A stretch of DNA of 64,000 nt from Diospyros lotus (GCF_014633365.1 NC_068342.1:1350622-1414621), one strand, 5' to 3'. Shown: positions 44,391 through 57,356, counted from the first letter of the stretch. Notes: generated by a model from the sequence alone, not told the origin. Program-made: numbers and translations.

Positions 44391-46135
44391 CGCCGCGGCG
44401 GCCGCCGTCTCAGACTAGACCTAGAAAGAGATTGAAATCAAACGGCGACTGCTGGTTTGGGAAACCAAAGCACTCCTATTTGGCGTTATATTTACTCCGG
44501 TCGGTGCGACCACTCTTTTCTCTCTCTTTCTCTCTCTCTCTCTATATATTTCTACGTTGATTTGATTCGATGCAGGTTTGAATTTAGCATCGGCTTATCT
44601 TAGATCTATATAATAGAAATTATAACCCTCAATCAACCTAGTGGTTGGGTCATAATAAATTAAAATTTATATTAATAAATTATAAATTTAATTTTTAATT
44701 TACGTAATGAGATAAAATCTTTATCTGTAATTTATCTTCTCCATTAAAATTAAGAACACGAGCGATAAAAAATCACATAAGAACGATAATCCCGATATAA
44801 TAGAAATTATGAATATGTGATTATATCTAGGGTTATTCATAAAAAATAATTTTTTTATAAATTTATAATTTTATTCAATTCTTTTGATTTTGATAATTAA
44901 GTTTAAATTTGCTTGATTAGGTAATTTTATGTATCGATTTAAAGAAAGTATATTTATATTAACTTAACATGTCAAGTGTTATCTAATAATAATATTTAAG
45001 AGATTCATATATATATTCAATTTTTTTTTTTTACATATATGTACACGTAGATTTTATAAATATTATTATTATATGACATCAGTCATGTTAAGTCAATATA
45101 AAAAAACTCTCTCTAAATCAATTTTATATGTTGAATAAAATTATACTCAATTGAAGCAATTCGAACCTAATTGTCAAAATTAAAATAATTAAATTATTTT
45201 CATTATTAGCCCTTATTTTAATCTTATTTTAACAATTTTAAATTCAGAATAGAACTATTATTAGTATTCTTTACTTGTTCACAAATTAATGCTGTGATTA
45301 TTTATTAAATCTGTCTATCCCAATGTTCTTAGTTCTTGATAACATTATGATTATTTTTCTTATTTTTTATGTTAAATTATGTCTTGATTTTCAAATTTGA
45401 GCTTACTATCAATGAGATGTAATGGGCAGTATGAAAAAAGCCTTAAGATGTCAGTCTTTTTTAAATATATTATTATTTTTCTTATGATGGAAAGAAAAGA
45501 GTTTAAGTGTACTAAAAATATTATGAATTTATGAAATTCGAGATCCTATATTTAGAATCACAAATGAATCGAATTGTTTGCAAGTAGTTTAGTATTTGAC
45601 TCGATAAAAATCCGTTCAATTTAATTTATTAAGATAAATAAGATAATCTTAAACTTACTACCGCTGCTCACCAACAAACGCTTGAATTCTAGTTTAAGTT
45701 TGACTTATTAACTTTTTAACGAGTAAAATCCGAATTAAACTTGAGTTTAGTTATGATTTCTATATTTTTAATTATTATTTTTGTTGTTTATAGAATTAAG
45801 AATTAAAAACAACAAAAAGATATTTACTTTTACATAATAATAAATTTTGCAACCAGCCAAAAAGTCTCTTTATTGTTTGTTAATTAGATTTGCCTTTACT
45901 TAGCTAAAAAAAAAAAAAAAAGTTTATTTCCACCTTTTTACCTAACTTTAAGTTCGGAAAAACAACTTTACTATTACTATCAATTGCCAACACTTTAATA
46001 ATTATAGAATAAAAATCAGATTTTGGGAGCATAACCAAATTGGCTCCTAATAATATTGGAATAATGGGATGCTCACAAAAGATAGCAACACTTTACTGCT
46101 TTGAAGCAGTAATCTCCAGTTCCTAAAGCCCTAAG
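44391..46135. other. Spacer upstream of GluRS
   Basis: Contains the GluRS promoter side, with a (CT)n tract at about 44515-44545, then about 1.5 kb of very AT-rich DNA without recognisable genes. Confidence 0.5.
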
Positions 46136-46147
46136 TTTTGAAGCAGA

Positions 46148-46418
46148 TTTTTTTTTTTATTACATAACAATTAGAGAAGCCCGATACTTAAGCCTTTAAT
46201 AGAGACCTTAACTTCTCCTTATAACTTATGGGCAACCAACTAAACTAAGCAATCTAACTAGGTCGAGTTAATCCAGGTCACAGACCCGTGCTCGTGGCCC
46301 CCGTGTAGCGCAAATGATACAGATATTGTGCTACTCCTAGGAATCGAACACACAACCTTGCGGCACTCAACACTCAAATCCTGTCCAGCCGACCACTTGA
46401 GCTATCCTAGGGGGTTGG
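46148..46418 (-). mobile_element. tRNA-derived SINE
   Basis: Minus strand. The head has a pol III A box (TAGCTCAAGTGG, near 46395-46406) and a B box (TGTTCGATTCC, near 46346-46356) about 40 bp later, with a tRNA-like reading CAAGGTTGTGTGTTCGATTCC split over the boxes. The 3' end is an A-rich tail (T-run at 46148-46159 on the plus strand). A 12-bp flanking repeat TTTTGAAGCAGA / TTTTGAAGTAGA (46136-46147, 46419-46430) differs at one base. This is the full signature of a SINE insertion. Confidence 0.85.
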
Positions 46419-46580
46419 TTTTGAAGTAGAGTTTTGGAGATCAACCATAAAGACATTGTCTAATGTACGGGACTAGTTGCTTTATGAAGATTAGAAAATG
46501 ATTGTAATTATATACGAGATAAATTTTTTATTGTTTGTGTTGGCCAACATAAGATTTGTTCGATATGAACAAATTGAGGG

Positions 46581-46680
46581 GGGAGGAACCCACACACCCA
46601 CTCTTGCAAGCCCGCGTTGGGCCCCATGAGGGGGAGGGAAAGGTAGGACCCACACATCCACTCTTGCAAGCCCACGTTGG
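46581..46680. repeat. Tandem repeat, 60-bp period, two copies
   Basis: ACCCACACACCCACTCTTGC and the following AAGCCCGCGTTGG recur exactly 60 bp later with three changes. GC-rich compared with the surroundings; lies in the 3' flank of PHYA. Confidence 0.8.
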
Positions 46681-47338
46681 TCCAACACAAACAACATGAT
46701 AATCCATTCATATACAATCTATTCTAAGTCTTTTCTATAAAGAAGTTTGCATAACGTGGACCCGTAACCTTCTGAGTCACAAAAGAAAAATCATAGCGCT
46801 GTAACTAGAGGCCAGCTACAGGATCCCGCTTAGAATATACTGCCAATGAGAATGAAGGGGAACCCTGATTCTGCCTAGCTCATGAATCTGAGCTTTGGGT
46901 GAGTTCTTTCAAGAGTGTGCAAACTGCAAGAATCACAATCCAGAATTCATGGCTATGAACACAGGAAGCTTATGGGAAGCAGAAGCAATAGCCCACAGGG
47001 CTCTGCACTAGATGTGCACAACACATCAAGGAAGGCCTAATGACCTGACATCACGAATCTGCAAGTCAGTCAATCCCTAGCTGTTGAAACAAGGAAGAGT
47101 GCAGCATGTGAAATCTATGGAAATGTCACTCGAAAATATGTGATAAGGAAGTTGTCGATGCCAAGTTCATCAAACCGTGGAACAAATCCATATATGTACA
47201 ATTGACGACAGAAAACAACGTAAATGAGTAAGAAGGAAGGAAAAAAATGACTCCAGTAAAGCATGGTACCGAAACGCACAATTGCTCGTCCTCTTTGACT
47301 GTTAGAACAGATTGTGAACCACATTCCCCTGAGAATGC

Positions 47339-50300
47339 TCACACAGGATGCTTATTGGCAGCAGCAAGCTCAACAGTCATGATAAAGGTCGACTTCCCTG
47401 CTTCCCTGAGATACCGAACATCTCCATTCATGAGCTTCACCAGTTTTCTGCTGATGAGCAGGCTGATGCCCTCCTCGGATGCATCAGCTTCACCACCAAA
47501 CATCTGGCTCAATAATTCTTCTGGAACACCCCCTCCAGCATGTGTTATCCTGAACCCAAGAATTAGTTCTAGAGATGATGATTTTCAACAAGCTCCTAAA
47601 TCACATTCAACAAAAAGGAAGCCAAGAGCAGAACCAGTTTCATCAATTCTTGTACTTGGGTTCTTAGACATTCTTATTAATTTTCTTTTATTCTGTGTGA
47701 ATCCATTTTCAAGTTACTGAGATCAGGTTTAAAATTTTTCTTCTTTTGGTAAACATGACCGTTTAAATAGAATTTACATGATAATTGAGTCCCCTTGTCC
47801 TCTGCTCCTGCAGCTCCATAGAAACAATAACTTAACTGCCATTTCTCCTGAATTGTTAGAATATCAATGTAATACAATTATGCACAAACTAACAAATGCG
47901 GATGGGCAACCAACATACAAATACTATAGATCCCATCGCACACACTGCCCTGTATGGTTATGTAATTGGGTGCTTGAAAGTACATTTGGACCTTACTAGT
48001 TAATCTGATACTAACTGAAAGACATCAACACGCTATTGACCTCTTACAGCTCAATTTTCCCTGCATATATCTCATGATATGAAATTAACATTTGCTAAAT
48101 ATCAAGTTTTTTTTTCTTTTCCTGTAGATATTAATTAACATGGAAACCAAAGACAAGCTAACCATTTATTAACAATATTGAGGCTCAGTTTGTTAATGTA
48201 CCTGAATTCCAAATGTGCAAGCTGAACAGATTCTCCCAAGCTATCTTTGGTCAAACTAGCAGTGACACCTAGTTGTCCACCATTTGGTGTAAAATTTACT
48301 GATATTAACAGAAAATCAGCCAGGACCTGCTGCAGCCTTAGACTATCACCATATAGGGTTTCAGACATGATCTCCTCAGGCAAATGATTAACTATTCGAA
48401 TACCCTTTCCACTGGACTTCAACATCACTTGACTTATGGAGGCAACCAAAACTTCATGCAGAGTAAACTCGACCATTTCAAGATCCAAATACCTGTCAAT
48501 AGTTGGACAGAAATGCTACAATTAGAAAAGATAAGATTTATAAGAATAAAATTCAACAAATAAACGGAATTGTTCCATTTCTTGATTCTATTTTGTCTTT
48601 CACACTCTCAGTCAGGTGTCCATTCTGTAGTTTCTTAAGCCATATTTGTCCCAACAGCCACTTGACCAAAGAAGTATCCTCTTGAGAATGTTTGAACGGT
48701 GATTTTTATTTCTCTCAAGAATATTCCAAGATTAATCAGAGGAATACTTCAGATTAATTTCTTGCATATGCATATTGTCCACAGAAGTTTACTAGATCCA
48801 CAATAGAGATTGATGGGAAGATAATAAGCCGAAACTGCATGATCAATCACATCTCATCCATGGGAGTGGATTATGCCCCAGTTCATCGGTCACATGAAAA
48901 AGGTAAGTTGGGTAAGTACAAGAAAACGCTCATATAGAAGTGGAATAATAAAGGAAAAAGAAAACAGTTCTCATTGTTCCTCTTAAAGGACCTCTCTCAG
49001 GAAAAAACACAATTCTGGAGGACATAACAATGGCAATCTTTAAGTGGTGAGGTTTTAGTGAAGTTACAGCATCAACTTGAGTACTTGCACATGAAATCCA
49101 CTTCAACAATCAGGATGAGGGGCAAAAACTCAGAAAAAAGCAAGATAGAAGCTTAATTTGAGATAAACTAGAGTAGGCCAAAGTCAGAGTTGGAGGGAAC
49201 ATTTAAGTTGTAGTCCAGCTTCTAATTCCATTTTAACCAACAGAGGAAGCAACTTTTGTTTCTAATTTCTGGGAGTCCTGAGACATTCTTCAGATTTGGA
49301 TTGTCATGCAATCTATTAACATCATCAAGAGAAATTTTCTTCTCTTCATTATTTGATGAGTTTCAAAATCTGAAAGAATTTAGGTGCAGATAAGATCTTG
49401 AATAAATGCATCACTGTATAAGCCGAGAATAATTAGGGTAATTTGATGAAATTGAAGACGAAGGTTAATGCAAAAGGCTGCAACATACCCATCAATAATG
49501 CAATCAAGATCTGTGTCATCAAGAATTTTATTCAACTGACGTTGGCACTGGGCACTAGTATGCAGAAGCTGCTTCTGTTCTTCTCCCAAATCTGTTCCTT
49601 CCATCATCTTCCGCGAAAATATAATCCCAGAGAGCGGATTCCTGATTTGTCTTCTAATATAAGCCAATGCTTTTAATCTCTTCAATGCAGTTTGTTCTGT
49701 CAAACGTTGAACATGAAGTGCTTGTTGCAACTCATGACTTGCTAGCTGCAAGAAGCAAAAGACCCCAGTGACCGCACTTTCTCTATCCAATTTTTTGCTC
49801 ACACATAGGAGGCAGTCTACGTACTTCCCAGTCCGTGTGAAAAAACCAAAAGAAATCTTTTCTGATTCCTGGCCAGTCGTTGCATTGTTGAGCACAATAC
49901 CAAGATTTACGAAAGCCTCTTGATTCTTGAGACGACAGCATGCCATATGAGTCCCAAAGACCTCACCCAAAAGCATTTTATCGATAACCTCTTCCCTATC
50001 CCACCCGGATATTTTTGCCATGGCTGGATTCCACTCGCAACACCAGCCAAATTCATCTGTGCCAAATATGGGAGGGATCAAAGGGTTTGGATTCTGCACA
50101 ATAGCCTTGTAATCACCTTCGATTCTGGTGAACTTGTCCATAACAGTCTTCTGGCCGGTAATATCTTGGGCCACAAAACAGACTCCCACAACATTGTCAT
50201 GTAGATCCCGGCTTGCACAAGCATTCACGACCAAGCGGATGGGACCAGAGTCTCTCCTAGATCCATGCGTTCTGATCTCGAATTGAATATTTTGCTCCTC

Positions 50301-52669
50301 TTTCCCTGTTGAAAAGAGGGTATAAGAATAATACTAAAAGCAGGTATAAGAACAAAACCAAATCCATTATATATAGTCCATATCCTCCCTTTCAGGAATA
50401 GCCTGCTGCAGGAAATTTCCAAATCCAGTTTCTTGTAACTTAATTCTAAAAGTCTGGTATACAATTTTAAATTTTCCCAGTCATCGCCAATCTGGTACAT
50501 AGCAATTTAGAATAAATAATAAAAAAACACACGCATTACAGATATGGTTTTAAACAAGTAAATGACTTGAACTAAAGGTTAACATGTGAATAACATTTTC
50601 AAGGAGGACATACCCTGCAATGCTGAGAGCAACATCTTCTTCACTACATCAGCCGAAGAATCTTCCACAAGTGAGAGCAAATGTCTCCCAATTGCTTTGT
50701 CAACAGGAAGACCAGTTAACTCCGAAATTTTCATATTCCACCCATTAATCAGCCCATTTACATCAACTGCCAAGATGGGCACAGTAGCTGTTTCGATCAG
50801 ACGGACCATCTCACTAGTCACTGCTTCCAGTTCCTGCATCCCTTCAATTTTGAGATCATTGAGCCTCGTATTGATAGCATTGGTGTTTGTGTCCACGGCT
50901 TCAGTATCTTTAAAAGCATTCCTCAGGATAAGCTGCAGGGAGTGAATTGCATCCATCTCAAAGTCCTTCCAAGGTAAACTTCTTGATTTAACAACTTGAA
51001 GGAAAGCTTTAAAAGATGCTCTGGGATGCATCTTCCTACCATCATCCTTCTCACCTGGTTCATGTTTTGCACCACCCCATCGAATTTCTGCAGCAGTGTG
51101 AGACCTGAACCAGAAAAGCGTATCATTGGAAGTTATCCTCACAGCTGCCATCCCACAGACCACATGACCAAGAGCAAGAGCCCCTGGGAACCCAGCATCA
51201 TACAAGCTATCTGTACTCAACCCTGTGGAATCCATGTGGTATTCAGACAGCCAGGAGACTATGTCACGCAGCTGGAGATCAGTTGGAGTTGCACCAAGCT
51301 TGTATATCTTATTTTTGTACAACAGGGCAGCCCCGTCACACTTCACAAGGTCCATTACGTTTGGGCTCTGTGACACAATACCTAGGGGGGCATCTCGCAT
51401 CAGCATGTCACACAAGAGTGTCTGAGTACGCAGGATATTCTTCTCAAGAATCTGATTTTCCAATTCTAACTCCTTGTTGACATGAATAGCAAACACTTGA
51501 GCAAGAAACTCACATGCATACCGAAGAGGGAAGGGAACAAACCTTGGAGTTGTATTATGGCAAACCACTAAACCCCAAAGCCTTTTTCTCTTTTGTGGCC
51601 GAGCAGGATCAGAATTCTCTCCCTCTTCATCCCCCTCATTGACTACAACTGCCATAACAAGAGATGCAATGGAATTCATGTTCTCCATGTACTGTAAATG
51701 GCAACTGTGAGGTGCCCTGAGGGTTGAACCACACAGGGTTAGATCAAATGGAAGCTTATCATCTTGAAGCACCTTAACATGTTTCGCACGACAATCACAA
51801 ATCATACGTACTTTGTTCTTCATGAACAAAAAGCGTGCAGCCTGAGGGATATCTGTCGCAGGATAATGTAGTCCCAAATAAGGCTCGAGGTCTGGTTTTG
51901 TTAACTCAGACACAACCTCCCCATGATCATCATCATGAAATTTATAAGCCATCACCCTGTCATAACCGGTGAGTTCAAATACCTCCTGAACCATAGTATC
52001 ACATAGCCTGTCGATGCTCCCGCTGGGCAAAGATTGCAGACGAGTAATTGCTTTAGCTGCAAGCTTGTAGGACTGCAGGGCCCCAGCAGCAGTCATGGGG
52101 ACTTCATAAGGCTTAACGGGCTCAAAGTCAATGATCAAGCTTCCGGTTACCCTGTGGAGAATTGCATAAAAAGGCTTCCCAGAAGTTTTACAATGGACTA
52201 AAATGGGATTCAGAAGGGAAACTTCCCCAAAACCCAGAGCCTTTTGCAAAGCTGCTGCCGTGGGCCCAGTAAAGATTGTTCTCACATCAGTGCCAATGCC
52301 AAGAACTGGGTGGTCTCCAACACTTGGAACCGCATGACTGACCATTGTCAGCATTTCAGGAGCATTCTCACTATAGGCAATCACTTTGAAAGTTTTCTCA
52401 TCAAGGGCCAACAAGCACCCAAATGGTTGAATCAGCTTGCCTTTCTGTATTTGATGGAGATAAGCAGTCGTGAGTTTGTCAGATCTAGGTTGTTGATCAC
52501 TGCTGCCTCCACTGGTGACACGCACTGAACTCGAGTAATCAAACGAACTACCTGACTCCTCAAAATTTGCATGGATCTTTGCGTCCACAGTGGTCTGAGC
52601 TATTATTCTAGCACTGTGCTTCGATCGGCCTGAATTGCCTGAAGACTGGGTAGCTCTTGATGATGACAT
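47339..52669 (-). CDS. PHYA: Phytochrome A
   Basis: Red/far-red photoreceptor that mediates far-red and very-low-fluence responses and moves to the nucleus after light activation. Four minus-strand coding exons, 52669-50614, 50305-49489, 48492-48202 and 47549-47339 (TGA), join in frame to 1124 residues, the usual phyA length. The Ser-rich N-terminus [20 protein letters not shown] is phyA-like. PAS domain at ~70-185; GAF domain with [12 protein letters not shown] and chromophore-attachment Cys323 in [14 protein letters not shown] domain to ~590; two regulatory PAS repeats ([29 protein letters not shown]); C-terminal histidine-kinase-related domain starting [13 protein letters not shown], without a canonical phospho-accepting His box. 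The intron positions are the conserved plant phytochrome ones. The start was chosen because MSSSR fits the family and a splice acceptor lies just upstream at 52681. No defects. Confidence 0.97.
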
Positions 52670-52680
52670 GGTCAACCGGG

Positions 52681-53276
52681 CTAAAAAAGACAAGGTCTTG
52701 CAAAATTTAGGACCGTGATTCACTTCAAATCATACTTCCAAGAAGAACAGAAAAGTAGAGCAGATAGCCACTGTAAAGAGTTTTAGAATCTATTTTATAA
52801 AAGAAAAGGTCCCCTTTTTCATCATCGTCATGTTCTTGAAAATAAAATTCCAGAACTTTATGTGAATATGCTTCTATATGACGTCTACAGCATCATACTT
52901 CCTTAAGGCATTACCAAAATTAAGGGGGGAAAAAAATCGAATCCAATGACTCATCTTCCTTTTGACAAAGTAAAGTCACAGTTATTAACCCAAAGTTTTG
53001 CACTTCAAGCAAGACTTATCAGTTAATAACCAAAAAACCCTAGGTTCTATGGCAAGCTTAGTTCAACATATAAACACAAACGTGCAAAATTTACACACCA
53101 AAGCATACAAGCCTCAAAGAGAAACTTTTTTAAGATACCAGCTCCTCAAATACCCCTGTTTCACATATGTGCAGCCTCAATCAAAACCCAAAAAAACACT
53201 ACAACTGAACCCACATAAACAATACAACCCAACAGTGGTTGTTGATGAACAGAGGCCTGAGAGAGTCAACTCTTAC
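52681..53276 (-). other. 5'-UTR intron of PHYA
   Basis: On the minus strand, donor CTCACAG|GTAAGA ends the upstream exon at 53277 and acceptor TTTTTTAG precedes CCCGGTTGACC and the start codon. The intron is about 596 bp. An intron in the leader is known for PHYA genes of other plants. The transcription start was not located; the first exon extends above 53277. Confidence 0.75.
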
Positions 53277-54916
53277 CTGTGAGGAGATTGCAGAGGCTGA
53301 AACAGAGTGACAATCAGATCAAATCTTGTGCAAATGAAGCTGAAGCAGCAGGGTGACCAGCAAGAAGATAGAAAGCTCAAGTTGGCCCACGGGAAAGCCT
53401 TAATTCCATTGCCCCCATAATTCTCGATCGCCGCCTCCTTGATCCAACTTTCACTGGCCTAAAAGATGGACCATACCCACCACCACTCACTGCTCACTGT
53501 CTGCTCAGAATCCTATGCCCTTCAATATTAAACAACATTTTCCAATACCCACATGCCAATAATAGCATTCTCACCAAATACATACATATATGCATTATAC
53601 TGTTTCCAGAAATCGATAAAGAAGACAGTTGATCAAACCCCAGAAGAGCATAAACTGGGATTTGGATTTGCTGTCTATAGCAAGCTCCACATATTTAATG
53701 TAAACTATTGAATATTAAAATCACAAGTGGGATCCGCGACGCCCAATACCCAGTTCATACAATATATAATATAATATTGTATAATTCCGAATCATCTCTA
53801 GAGGGTTTTGAATTTGGGGGACTGGAAAAGGATTGAAGACGGATAGAGGCGGAACAGCCCATCCCTAGAATACAAACGACGACCATGAGACGTGGAATTC
53901 ACGTGCAGACCTCCATGTGTCAGATGGCACTTGCAGGTCAAGTTGATGACGATGAACCCAAAACTTCCAGCCCTTTCTATTTTTGTGTTCTTCCCCTTCT
54001 TTTGATTATTTTGTATTGTAATTGTGGAATGTTTGTCAAATGAGAGTGTTCATGGCATGGCATGGCAATGGCCCTGCCCTCAAATCCTTTTGATGTATAA
54101 TTTTTAAGTAGTTTATTTGAGTAAATTCATATATTTTATTCTTATATTTTTACGATTTTTTTTTGTTATATGACCATTTAAATTTTTCTTTAATTCAATT
54201 TAGTTTACTCATGTTCTATAATTTATAAAGTAAAACTATTAAACAAATCCATAAAATATTAAATATTAATTAAGAGACTCTATTATCCCAGGCTCCCAGA
54301 TCAATTCTTAAAAGTAAATCAAACTAATTTTTGTAAAATTGACTGTATTGCATAGTTCGTGTTTCATATGAAATATAGATTAAAATAGCATAATTTTATT
54401 CATCAAAATGTCATATATAATAAGCATATATGTGCAAAAAATTATGGGTTAGAAAGTGTATTATTCAAGAAGATAACATGGAGTAAAGGACGATTCTAGA
54501 CTGTAGATGATTCACTGCATGTTTTTAAGAATTTAAGATACCACGAGATAATGAATTTGATTTTATCTTTGTGCGAGATTATATAATCAATTATATTTTT
54601 TCAAGTGATTAAGCTCTTGAATTTCAACTCACAATGAAACTATATGTTCACTTGGGATTGTAGAACAGGCATGTCATGAATTTTAAAAATGATGATATAG
54701 ATCCAACGTGAAGACTAATTATGATAAAAAAAAAATTCAAATTATCGTGTTACAAAAAAAAAAAAAGAGATAAAAGAGACAAAGGCTTGTCAATATAAAG
54801 GAATATGAGTTGTTGAGTAGAAATGGAACTAGAAAATTTATTTTTAAGGAAATTTGTTCTAACATTTTATGTATAGTAATAAATTCAAAATTTTTTATAA
54901 ATATTTAGCGACAATC

Positions 54917-55074
54917 AAGGCGGATTCAAGGGGGGCAGACACGGGCTGTAGCCCGTGCCAGCCTCAGCCCTCCGCCAAATTTACCCTGAGATTTAGGAGG
55001 GGAAGGGGTTGAAATAATTGATGGATTTGGGGGCCAACCCTCCCCCAAATCCATTTTTGGATCCGCCCCTCATA
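54917..55074. mobile_element. Short MITE with GGCGGATTC/GGATCCGCC ends
   Basis: GC-rich 158-bp island in AT-rich DNA. The left AAGGCGGATTCAAGGGG and the right GGATCCGCCCCTC are imperfect inverted repeats. ACAATC flanks both sides (54911-54916 and 55075-55080). Similar short elements beginning GGCGGATCC are common in plants; the superfamily is not determined. Confidence 0.45.
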
Positions 55075-55524
55075 ACAATCATTACACTGTAAGGTAAATT
55101 ATCTTCACTCAGTAAAATAATAACTCATAATCCCTTTTACTTTAATTTTGAAAATAGAATATTCGACAAAAAGTTCAAATTTTATATGGCAAGATTGATA
55201 GAGGGGGGAAAAGAACAAAAATATGCCTTGGTCACAAGATTTTCTATCAAGAAGAAAAGGGAAAGAAAATCTCCACTGGAGAGAAAATTGATGTTAAATT
55301 GCCAATGGAGTCCCCTTCAAATGCTTACTATCCAATATGAAGAGCATCCCCAGCTTGACTCCAATGTACCTTGGAAGACTGTCCTTTTGTGATACAAAAT
55401 CTCATCACTTTTCCCTGTCATTGTCTTCTCCATCAATCTTTTTGACTTTCTCTTCTCCCATCATCTCAATCACTGCAACCACAAAGGGAAATGGAGATAG
55501 AAGATTGATCAAAACACATTAAGG

Positions 55525-55790
55525 ATGTGTTTGATGGAACTGGATGTGGTTGCCAAGCTGCAGATGAGCATGAAAGCAAGACTGGCTTCTGTAATGGCAG
55601 AGCACAACCATGTCGGTGATGAATCTGCACCAAAACTAAGATTAGATGATTCTCTACTGAAGCAAGTTATAAAACAGGTAAGTTTCCTCTTGTTAGTGCA
55701 AATTATTTGTACAATCTTGTCTCCATATAAGAAGAAATCATTACCCCAGTTTCCAACTCTTTAATCTCGCACACAGGCTGAAGTGAAGTG
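55525..55790 (+). pseudogene. Possible gene fragment with one intron
   Basis: Open from 55525 through KLQMSMKARLASVMAEHN and ending LLKQVIKQ at a good donor (CAG|GTAAGT, 55678). A pyrimidine-rich acceptor CACACAG follows near 55776, then GCTGAAGTGAAG and an in-frame TGA. A coiled-coil-like helix is suggested by composition. I do not recognise the protein. The downstream side is cut by a solo LTR at 55812. It could equally be chance. Confidence 0.25.
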
Positions 55791-55811
55791 ATTGCAGGAA
55801 AGGCACAGGAC

Positions 55812-56210
55812 TGTCGGGAATCAGAGAGAATTAGGAACAGTTATTTGCAGTGGAGTATTATTTACAATTAGGAACATAACTAGTGGAGTAGTGGTAACTG
55901 TTTTGTAAAACTGCTGAATAGCTTTATATTTAAAGTTATACTATAGTGTCGGGATTAAAATTATGAAGCAAATAAATTGAAAGTTTCTCTCATTTTCTCT
56001 CTACATATTCTCTGTTCTTCTCCCCACTTTCTCCCTAACTTCTCTCATATCTTTCTATGCTATGCTTCCTTCTATTCTTCTCTATATTTTCTCTCTAAAT
56101 TCTCTCTATTCTCCTCCACTTTCTTTCTATTCCCTCTCTGTTTATTTCTTCTATTCTTCCTCCTCAATTCTATTCTAAGAAATCCTAGATTTAAGACTAG
56201 GGTCTTGACA
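55812..56210 (+). mobile_element. Solo LTR with exact target duplication
   Basis: 399 bp from TGTCGGGAAT to GTCTTGACA, flanked by AGGAC at 55807-55811 and 56211-56215. The second half is a pyrimidine-rich TTCTCTCT tract as in many plant LTR R/U5 regions. Family not assigned. Confidence 0.8.
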
Positions 56211-56215
56211 AGGAC

Positions 56216-57082
56216 AATCATACCCGCAAAAGGAGGTTTTGTGTTCTTAGAGTTTGGATCAAGATTAGGATAAGATGATTCCCAGTTGAAGTCCCTTCTC
56301 CTGCATACAAAAGCCCCGTCATTGCAAATTTTGAGAATCTCATGTGCATACAGTTGTAATTAGAGCAGAGCAGCGATATCGAAAAATGAAGAGATCGCGT
56401 GAGTTTCTTTAGCCATACACTAAATCCTCACAAGAACAAGATGATGCAGAACAGTCAGAAAATTGAGAAGGATTGAAGAAGAAGAAGCAAATGCGAGAGA
56501 AAAAAAGAGAAATCAGGAGAGAGAATCATAATTGTGTTCAATATCATCAAAAGGGGTTAATTTCTAAAAACATCACATGCTTATTTATTGGTTGAAATCC
56601 AATCCTCACTGAAACATAATTAACTTAAATACAATGATCTTAGCAAAATAAATAACTGATATAACTTACAAACAGAGGATAAAGTCTAGAAATCTAAATA
56701 AAATAAGATAATAACTAAATGTCCTCCATCATAATTGCAATAACCGCAATTATCCTAACAAAATAAATAGAAGTAATAAAAATCTCAAAACTAAATTCCA
56801 GAGTTCAAATAAGATCCAAATCCTAATATCAAGTATTGAAATTTAATAATTCTAATTCCTCATCGAAAGGTCTAGGGAATATTATGTATATTTGATTAGA
56901 ATGTTGAGTTGGATCTGACACTAAAACAAATGCTAACTACCAAGCAAAATCTAAAACTATATTAACAAATGAAAACAAATTTTAGACATACAAGGAAAGA
57001 CAACCAAGCAGTGATTATCTGGGAAGATTGCAATTTAGTCCCCATCACAGGCTGCATCATTGAACCCTGATTGATAAAGTAA
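56216..57082. other. Spacer, nothing recognised
   Basis: AT-rich sequence without coding potential or clear repeats. Confidence 0.5.
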
Positions 57083-57356
57083 GGGCACGTTTAACAATGC
57101 TTTTTGTTTCCAGTTTCCTGTTTTTGTTTTCATTTTTATAAAATAAAACCAGAAAAGCATTGTTTGAAGACTTTTCTTCTTTTCTGGGAAAGTGAAAACA
57201 AAAATGAAAATCTGGAAAAAGAAAATTGAATGCACTTGTTTTGAAAACAATAATGCTCAGGTTTGGTTTTCTAACAGTAAATAAGACGTAAACACAAAAA
57301 CGACAAACGAACAAAGAAAACAAAAACGTAAATTGATAGTGTTGTCAAACAGGTCC
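57083..57356. mobile_element. Tourist-like (PIF/Harbinger) MITE
   Basis: 274 bp. Left end GGGCACGTTTAACAATGCT and the reverse complement of the right end GGACCTGTTTGACAACACT match at most positions. TAA flanks both sides (57080-57082, 57357-57359), the 3-bp target typical of PIF/Harbinger elements. The interior is a purine/pyrimidine-rich imperfect palindrome and has no transposase. The short ORFs here are by-products. Confidence 0.72.

Larger units (their letters stand above)
53300..55811. other. PHYA promoter side and AT-rich spacer
   Basis: The first few hundred bases above 53277 should hold the PHYA first exon and promoter; TATA-like candidates exist but none is decisive. From 54080 the DNA is AT-rich without recognised genes. 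The short ORF at 55186-55392 has no domain. Confidence 0.45.

Noticed and set aside
46346..46413. A tRNA gene on the minus strand
   Set aside because: A and B boxes are present but no cloverleaf can be closed and an A-tail plus 12-bp flanking repeat follow; it is the head of a SINE.
47247..47720. Plus-strand frame of 157 codons at the end of PHYA
   Set aside because: Antisense shadow of PHYA exon 4 and its intron; no independent evidence.
55977..56273. 98-codon plus-strand frame rich in Phe, Leu and Ser, membrane-like
   Set aside because: It lies in the pyrimidine-rich part of a solo LTR; composition alone explains the hydrophobic translation.
57035..57323. Two overlapping minus-strand frames rich in Phe and Lys
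   Set aside because: They coincide with the Tourist-like MITE and reflect its purine/pyrimidine strand bias.
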